A DNA stretch of 64,000 nt, taken from contig JAIXSQ010000007.1 in assembly GCA_027484575.1 (NCBI GenBank), positions 744,001 through 808,000 of the forward strand, in the 5' to 3' direction. Source of the stretch: Comamonadaceae bacterium (lineage in GTDB: Bacteria > Pseudomonadota > Gammaproteobacteria > Burkholderiales > Burkholderiaceae_C). Position numbers and translations under genes: made by a program. Under the pieces are notes generated by a model. It saw nothing but the letters and a program-made list of their open reading frames with translations. It was not told the origin of the DNA and made no database searches. Below, piece after piece: positions 60,118 through 64,000 of this stretch; the stretch's first letter is position 1; each line of letters opens with the position of its first letter.

Positions 60118-61455
60118 ATGACCCCCCTGCGGCTGATTCCCCTGGCGGCGGCCCTCGCCGCGGCGCTGGGCGCACTGCCCGCGCGCGCGCAGAGCCTGCT
60201 GGAGCTGTACGACGCGGCCCGCGCCTACGACGCCGCGTTCCAGTCGGCACGCGCGCAGTACGACGCCAGCGCGGCGCGCGCCGAGCAGGCCCGTGCCGGC
60301 CTGCTGCCGCAGGCGGGGCTGTCGGCCGCCGCCACCCGCACCGACCTGACCAGCAGCACGGCGGCGGGCACCATCGACCGCGGCTTCACGACGCAGAACC
60401 CTACCCTCAGCGCGTCGCAGCCGCTGTACCGGCCGGGCAACCTGGCGGCCTGGGAGCAGGCCAAGCGCCAGGTCGACGTGGCGCAGGCGCAGCTGACCAC
60501 CGCGGGCCAGGACCTGATCCTGCGCGTGAGCCAGGCCTACTTCGACGTGCTGGCCGCGCAGGACACCCTGGCGTTCGTGCGGGCGCAGAAGCAGGCCGTG
60601 TCCGAGCAGCTGGCCTCGGCCCGCCGCAACTTCGAGGTGGGCACCGCCACCATCACCGACACCCGCGAGGCGCAGGCGCGCTTCGACCTGGTGAGCGCGC
60701 AGGAGATCCAGGCCGAGAACGACCTGCGGGTGCGGCGCCTGGCGCTGGAGACCATCACCGGCCGCACCGGCGCGCAGCCGTTGGCGCTGGCCGTGCCGCT
60801 GGCGCTGCCCACGCCCGAGCCGGCCGATCCCGACGCCTGGGTGACGCAGGCCGAGCAGGCCAGCCCGTCGATCCTGCAGGCGCGCCGCAACGTGGAGATC
60901 GCCGAGCTGGAGACCGAGCGCGCGCGCGCCGGCCACAAGCCCACGGTGGACCTGGTGGCCTCGTATGGCGTGCAGCGCAACATCGGCGGCACGGCCGTCA
61001 CGCCGGTCACCAGCCGGGCCACGGCCAGCACGGTGGGCGTGCAGTTCAACCTGCCGCTGTTCGCCGGCTTCTCGACCCAGAACCGCATCCGCGAGACCCT
61101 CTCGCTCGAGGAACGCGCCCGCGCCGACCTGGAGGCCACGCGCCGCAACGTGGCGCAGCAGACCCGCACCGCCTACCTGAACCTGGTCTCGGGCAACGGG
61201 CAGGTCAAGGCGCTCGAGGCGGCCGAGGCGTCGAGCCAGCTCGCTCTGGACGCCAACCGGCTGGGCTACCAGGTGGGCGTGCGCATCAACATCGACGTGC
61301 TCAACGCGCAGAGCCAGCTGTTCCAGACCAAGCGCGACCTGGCGCAGGCCCGCTACAACCTGCTGCTGGGCCAGCTGCGCCTGCGGCAGGCCAACGGCAC
61401 GCTCACGGCCGACGACCTCACGCGGCTGAACGCGCTGCTGGCATCGGGCCGCTGA
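60118..61455 (+). CDS. TolC-family outer-membrane channel
   Basis: A 445-residue exported protein. A signal peptide ends ALPARAQ. The TolC start SLLELYDAARAYDAAFQSAR is followed by NPTLSASQPLYRPGN, QAYFDVLAAQDTL, GVQFNLPLFAGFSTQNRIRE and TRTAYLNLVSGNGQVKAL. It closely follows classic TolC rather than CzcC-like factors. ATG 60118 is chosen over one at 60082 because the signal peptide begins there. It should serve type I secretion or the RND pump at 55816-59034. Its last 38 bp overlap the convergent pseudouridine synthase gene. Confidence 0.93.
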   Translation: MTPLRLIPLAAALAAALGALPARAQSLLELYDAARAYDAAFQSARAQYDASAARAEQARAGLLPQAGLSAAATRTDLTSSTAAGTIDRGFTTQNPTLSASQPLYRPGNLAAWEQAKRQVDVAQAQLTTAGQDLILRVSQAYFDVLAAQDTLAFVRAQKQAVSEQLASARRNFEVGTATITDTREAQARFDLVSAQEIQAENDLRVRRLALETITGRTGAQPLALAVPLALPTPEPADPDAWVTQAEQASPSILQARRNVEIAELETERARAGHKPTVDLVASYGVQRNIGGTAVTPVTSRATASTVGVQFNLPLFAGFSTQNRIRETLSLEERARADLEATRRNVAQQTRTAYLNLVSGNGQVKALEAAEASSQLALDANRLGYQVGVRINIDVLNAQSQLFQTKRDLAQARYNLLLGQLRLRQANGTLTADDLTRLNALLASGR

Positions 61456-62206
61456 GCGCGGCCGCGCAGGCGGCGGCATCCGCGGCGGCGCACAGCGGGT
61501 CCCACGCGGGGCCCGGCGGCGCCACGATGCGCAGTCCCCCGGGCAGTTCCACCCAGGCGGCGTGCAGCCACAGCCGCTGCACGCCCAGCCAGGCCGCCAC
61601 GGCGCGGTTGTGCGCGCCCTTCCCGTGGGTGCTGTCGCCCACCAGCGGGTGCGCCAGCTGCTTGAAGTGCCGGCGGATCTGGTGGCGCCGGCCGGTCAGC
61701 GGCTCGACCGCCACCAGCGCATAGCGGCTGCGCGGATGGCGCGCATCGACCTGGAACGGCCACTCGAAGCAGGCCAGCCGCCGCCAGCGGGTGCAGGCCT
61801 CCAGCAGGGGCTGGCCGGCCGAGGGCAGCTCGGGGTCGCGCGCCAGGGGCTGCGCCGTCTCCCCGTGCGGCGCGGGCCAGCCGCGCACCAGCGCCAGGTA
61901 GCCCTTGCGCACCTCGCCGGCCATGAAGGCCGCGCCCAGCCGCCGCGCCGCATCGGGGTGGCGGGCCAGCAGCAGCACGCCGCTGGTCGCCTTGTCCAGG
62001 CGGTGCAGGGGCGCCAGCTGCGGCTCGCCGTGGGCCGCGCGCAGCAGGTCCACGGCATTGGTGGCGGCATGGGCGTCGAGCCGGCTGGCGTGCACCAGCA
62101 GGCCGGCAGGCTTGTCGACGGCCAGCAGGTCGGCGTCACGGTGCAGCACCGGGAGCGCCGGCAGCGCGGGAGCCGTGGCGGGCGTGGAAGGGGGGAGGGA
62201 CACCAC
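61418..62206 (-). CDS. RluA-family pseudouridine synthase (TruC-like)
   Basis: About 262 residues from GTG 62206; GTG 62203 is equally possible, and the N-terminus is uncertain because no ATG or Shine-Dalgarno fits. The catalytic motif PLHRLDKATSGVLLLAR contains the essential Asp. VDKPAGLLVHAS, PLTGRRHQIRRHFKQLAHPLVGDSTHG and LWLHAAWVELP complete the fold. The lack of an S4 domain and the GDSTHGKGAHNR stretch resemble TruC, which modifies uridine 65 of tRNA. It is transcribed against the TolC-like gene, with 38 bp of coding overlap. Confidence 0.87.
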   Translation of the reverse strand: MVSLPPSTPATAPALPALPVLHRDADLLAVDKPAGLLVHASRLDAHAATNAVDLLRAAHGEPQLAPLHRLDKATSGVLLLARHPDAARRLGAAFMAGEVRKGYLALVRGWPAPHGETAQPLARDPELPSAGQPLLEACTRWRRLACFEWPFQVDARHPRSRYALVAVEPLTGRRHQIRRHFKQLAHPLVGDSTHGKGAHNRAVAAWLGVQRLWLHAAWVELPGGLRIVAPPGPAWDPLCAAADAAACAAALSGPMPAARSAA

Positions 62207-62272
62207 CGGAATGGGGGAGAGCCGGACCGGCGGCCTCAAGCCCGGGGCGACGGGGCCGATGAACCGGGAACC

Positions 62273-62479
62273 ATGAACCGACGCATTGTCCGCCAGCTCG
62301 CGATCGACGACGACGACGACGAGCCCCTGCCCGGGCGCAAGCTGTCGCCGGTCGAACTGCACCAGGAACGCATGCTCTGGCTGCAGGAGAGCCCCAGCGC
62401 CCTGGCCCGGCGCATCCCGGTGTCGGTGTTCGCGCTGGCCGACCTGGCCCCCGAAGACGTCGCGCCCCTGCATCCCTGA
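62273..62479 (+). CDS. Small acidic hypothetical protein
   Basis: A 68-residue protein with a poly-Asp stretch (AIDDDDDEPLPG), then KLSPVELHQERMLWLQESPSALARRIPVSVFALADL. No signal peptide or membrane segment is present. It is divergent from the pseudouridine synthase gene with 66 bp between starts. Coding potential rests on the balanced composition. No family is recognised. Confidence 0.5.
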   Translation: MNRRIVRQLAIDDDDDEPLPGRKLSPVELHQERMLWLQESPSALARRIPVSVFALADLAPEDVAPLHP

Positions 62480-62564
62480 GGCCCGTCCTAGGGCTGGGCC
62501 CCAAGCCCCTTAAGCCGATTCCCTAAGTCGCCTGACGGATGGGCTCGCACAGTCGAGCTGCGCC

Positions 62565-62942
62565 ATGGTGACCCTGCTCCCCGCCACCGACCTGCCCGTG
62601 CTCGACGTCCAGACGGCCGTGCGCCGGCTGGGCGGCAGCGTGCGCGCCTGGGACAAGGCCGCCCTCGCCTTCCTGCAGATGGCCGACACCCAGGCCGGCC
62701 AGCTGCGCGCCGCCGCCCACGCCGGCGATGCGACGGGGGCCGCGCGGCTGGCGCATTCGCTCAAGGGTGCGGCCGGCTGGATCGGCGCCCGCCAGCTCGA
62801 GGAAGCGGCCCGCCAGGCCGAAGCGGGGCTGGCCGCGACCGGCGGGCCGGCCCCGGCACCGCAGGACCTGCTGGGCCGGCTCGACGCCGCGCTGCAGGAC
62901 GCCGTGGCGGCCCTGCGCCCGCACCTGGCCCAGGCGGCCTGA
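62565..62942 (+). CDS. Histidine-containing phosphotransfer (Hpt) domain protein
   Basis: A 125-residue helical bundle with the Hpt phosphoacceptor His 64 in LAHSLKGAAGWIGARQL, followed by the conserved EEAARQAE helix. It relays phosphate between a hybrid sensor kinase and a response regulator. No partner is in the window. ATG 62565 lies 85 bp after the previous stop. Confidence 0.87.
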   Translation: MVTLLPATDLPVLDVQTAVRRLGGSVRAWDKAALAFLQMADTQAGQLRAAAHAGDATGAARLAHSLKGAAGWIGARQLEEAARQAEAGLAATGGPAPAPQDLLGRLDAALQDAVAALRPHLAQAA

Positions 62943-62971
62943 GCCCGCGGCGCGCGGCCACAATCGGCCGC

Positions 62972-63337
62972 ATGCCCACCCTGCAGTACCTCGACTTCGA
63001 GTCCTCCGACGACGGCACCGGCGTGGCGACGCTCGATGCGCTCGCCAACGTGGCCGCGCAGCACCTGGACGCGCTGTGCGCCGAGGTGGCGCAGCTTCTG
63101 GACTGGCTGCAGCGGCACCACGGCGCGCCCGGCCCGCTGGAGGACGGTGCCGCCTGGGACCATGCGCTGTCGGCGCAGCGCGAGCAGGTGCAGCCCTTGC
63201 GGGCCGACTGGGACGGGGCCGGCCTGCAGCTGGCCGCCGCGGGCCCGGCGCAGCCGCCCCGCACCACGCTGTCGCTCACGCTGACCGGCAGCCCCGCGCT
63301 GTGCGCCGAGGTGCTCGCCGCCTTCGGCGGCGACTGA
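62972..63337 (+). CDS. Hypothetical protein
   Basis: A 121-residue cytoplasmic protein starting MPTLQYLDFESSDDGTGVATLDAL. A helical first half (NVAAQHLDALCAEVAQLLDWLQ) is followed by a beta-like end (TTLSLTLTGSPALCAEVLAAF). It resembles small orphan proteins of Burkholderiales, but I cannot name a family. CACAAT at 62959-62964 ends 7 nt before ATG 62972 and no Shine-Dalgarno is present. Confidence 0.7.
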   Translation: MPTLQYLDFESSDDGTGVATLDALANVAAQHLDALCAEVAQLLDWLQRHHGAPGPLEDGAAWDHALSAQREQVQPLRADWDGAGLQLAAAGPAQPPRTTLSLTLTGSPALCAEVLAAFGGD

Positions 63338-63341
63338 CCGC

Positions 63342-63857
63342 TCAGCCGCCGCGGCGCACCCAGCCGCCGCCCACCGGGCGCAGGAACGGCCGGCGCAGCA
63401 GGTGGCGCAACGCCAGGCACAGGGCCGCGGCCCCGGTCAGCACCAGCGCCCCGTGCAAGGCGGCCGCCAGGCGCAGCCGGGTCGGGTCGGGCTGCGCCGC
63501 ACCCGCCGAGGTCGCGGCCTGGCCGCACGGCCCCGGCTGCACCGCGACGCTGCGGCGGCCCTGCGCATCGAGCAGTTCGGTGCGGCAGCCGGCGCCGGGC
63601 GCGGGTGCCTCCGGTGCGCCGAGCAGCGCCAGCGCATAGGCGGGCGCGTGGCCCCGGCCGCGCCAAGGCTCGGCGGTCAGCAGCAGGGCCACGGCGAGCA
63701 CCACCGCGCAGCATCCCAGCCACAGGGCGGCGTACCAGCGGAAGCCCCGCGGGCTCATCGCACGGCGGGCCGGTTCGGCATGGCACGACGGGCAACGCCG
63801 GGCGCGACGCGGCAGGTCGGCGTGGCAGAAGGGGCAGCAGGTGGCGGCGGCGGGCAT
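63342..63857 (-). CDS. Membrane protein with N-terminal zinc ribbon
   Basis: A 171-residue protein. Two CxxC knuckles (CCPFC and CPSC, residues 7-25) form a zinc ribbon. Membrane helices follow at about 41-62 and 133-150, enclosing a periplasmic loop with two Cys (GAGCRTELLDAQG and QPGPCGQ). The function is unknown. It is convergent with the preceding gene by 4 bp. TACAGT (minus strand, 63887-63882) is a possible -10 about 24 nt upstream of ATG 63857. Confidence 0.75.
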   Translation of the reverse strand: MPAAATCCPFCHADLPRRARRCPSCHAEPARRAMSPRGFRWYAALWLGCCAVVLAVALLLTAEPWRGRGHAPAYALALLGAPEAPAPGAGCRTELLDAQGRRSVAVQPGPCGQAATSAGAAQPDPTRLRLAAALHGALVLTGAAALCLALRHLLRRPFLRPVGGGWVRRGG

Positions 63858-64000
63858 CGGTGGGACAGGCTCGGCCGGGCCACTGTAGCAAGCAGGCAGC
63901 GCGACCGTGGCCTCCGTGCGGCCCGGCCGGCGCGCTCCTGCGGCATGATGGGCTGCACGCCCCTCCCGTGCCGCCCGGCGCGGTCCTTGCAGGCCCGCCA
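63858..64000. other. Right-edge spacer, no gene assigned
   Basis: Apart from the -10-like TACAGT (63887-63882, minus strand) serving the zinc-ribbon gene, I see no supported feature. A plus-strand gene could begin near ATG 63945 or 63948, but too little sequence remains to judge. Confidence 0.4.

Noticed and set aside
57097..61479. A 1460-codon open frame on the minus strand
   Set aside because: It is antisense to the RND pump, pcm, rhodanese and TolC-like genes, with low-complexity composition.

Overview
The window is a gene-dense chromosomal segment of about 70% GC. It has almost no spacer DNA, many stop/start overlaps, and few T-rich signals. The content points to a betaproteobacterium of the order Burkholderiales, probably Comamonadaceae-like: a cbb3 oxidase locus with FNR-type sites, an Entner-Doudoroff edd-eda pair, two methyl-accepting chemotaxis proteins and dense copper and heavy-metal genes. 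The genus is inference. I see no rRNA, tRNA, CRISPR array, transposase or phage gene.

Layout. 1-5.0 kb: ccoI, ccoS and the start of ccoN (minus strand), divergent from two universal stress genes (plus). FNR-type boxes lie in front of ccoN, ccoI and the first stress gene, so this is a micro-oxic respiration module. 5.1-17.1 kb: housekeeping and accessory metabolism (SDR, chemoreceptor, acyl-CoA dehydrogenase, edd-eda, ChaC-like cyclotransferase, lipoprotein Cu/Zn SOD, PAS chemoreceptor, MocA-like transferase, pdxH, DUF411 protein). 17.5-28.2 kb: a five-gene plus-strand defence-type island. It encodes a PLD-fold/SNF2 helicase, a DUF4391 protein, a type III DNA methyltransferase, an AlbA_2/GHKL ATPase and a type III restriction helicase-nuclease. 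28.2-32.0 kb: a tight three-gene operon of beta-CASP RNA nuclease, thymidine/AMP-phosphorylase-like enzyme and PRPP-synthetase-like enzyme, which looks like an RNA-to-PRPP or nucleotide salvage route.

32.2-47.4 kb: a metal-handling region. It holds an orphan Cys-tailed HMA protein, a heavy-metal RND tripartite pump operon, copZ/copA/cueR with CueR-type promoters, and a five-gene set (His/Cys-rich exported peptide, CusF-like, outer-membrane-like, MerP-like, MerT-like) without any mercury genes. 47.4-53.1 kb: a minus-strand run of msrA, ABC ATPase, FtsX-like permease with a His-rich and Pro-Ala repeat loop, DUF3299 protein, small exported protein and TonB receptor, probably a zinc or other metal uptake system. 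53.2-61.5 kb: YdcF-like gene, then TetR, MFP and RND multidrug efflux genes, pcm, rhodanese and a TolC-family gene. 61.4-64 kb: a pseudouridine synthase and four small genes, one of them an Hpt domain protein.

Recurrent themes are promoters whose -10 hexamer ends 6-8 nt before the start codon (likely leaderless mRNAs), copper-responsive MerR-type promoters with 19-bp spacers, and a dispersed palindromic repeat family found between genes. The locus most likely to repay attention is the 17.5-28.2 kb island, followed by the 28.2-32.0 kb trio and the 45.3-47.4 kb MerP/MerT-like set.
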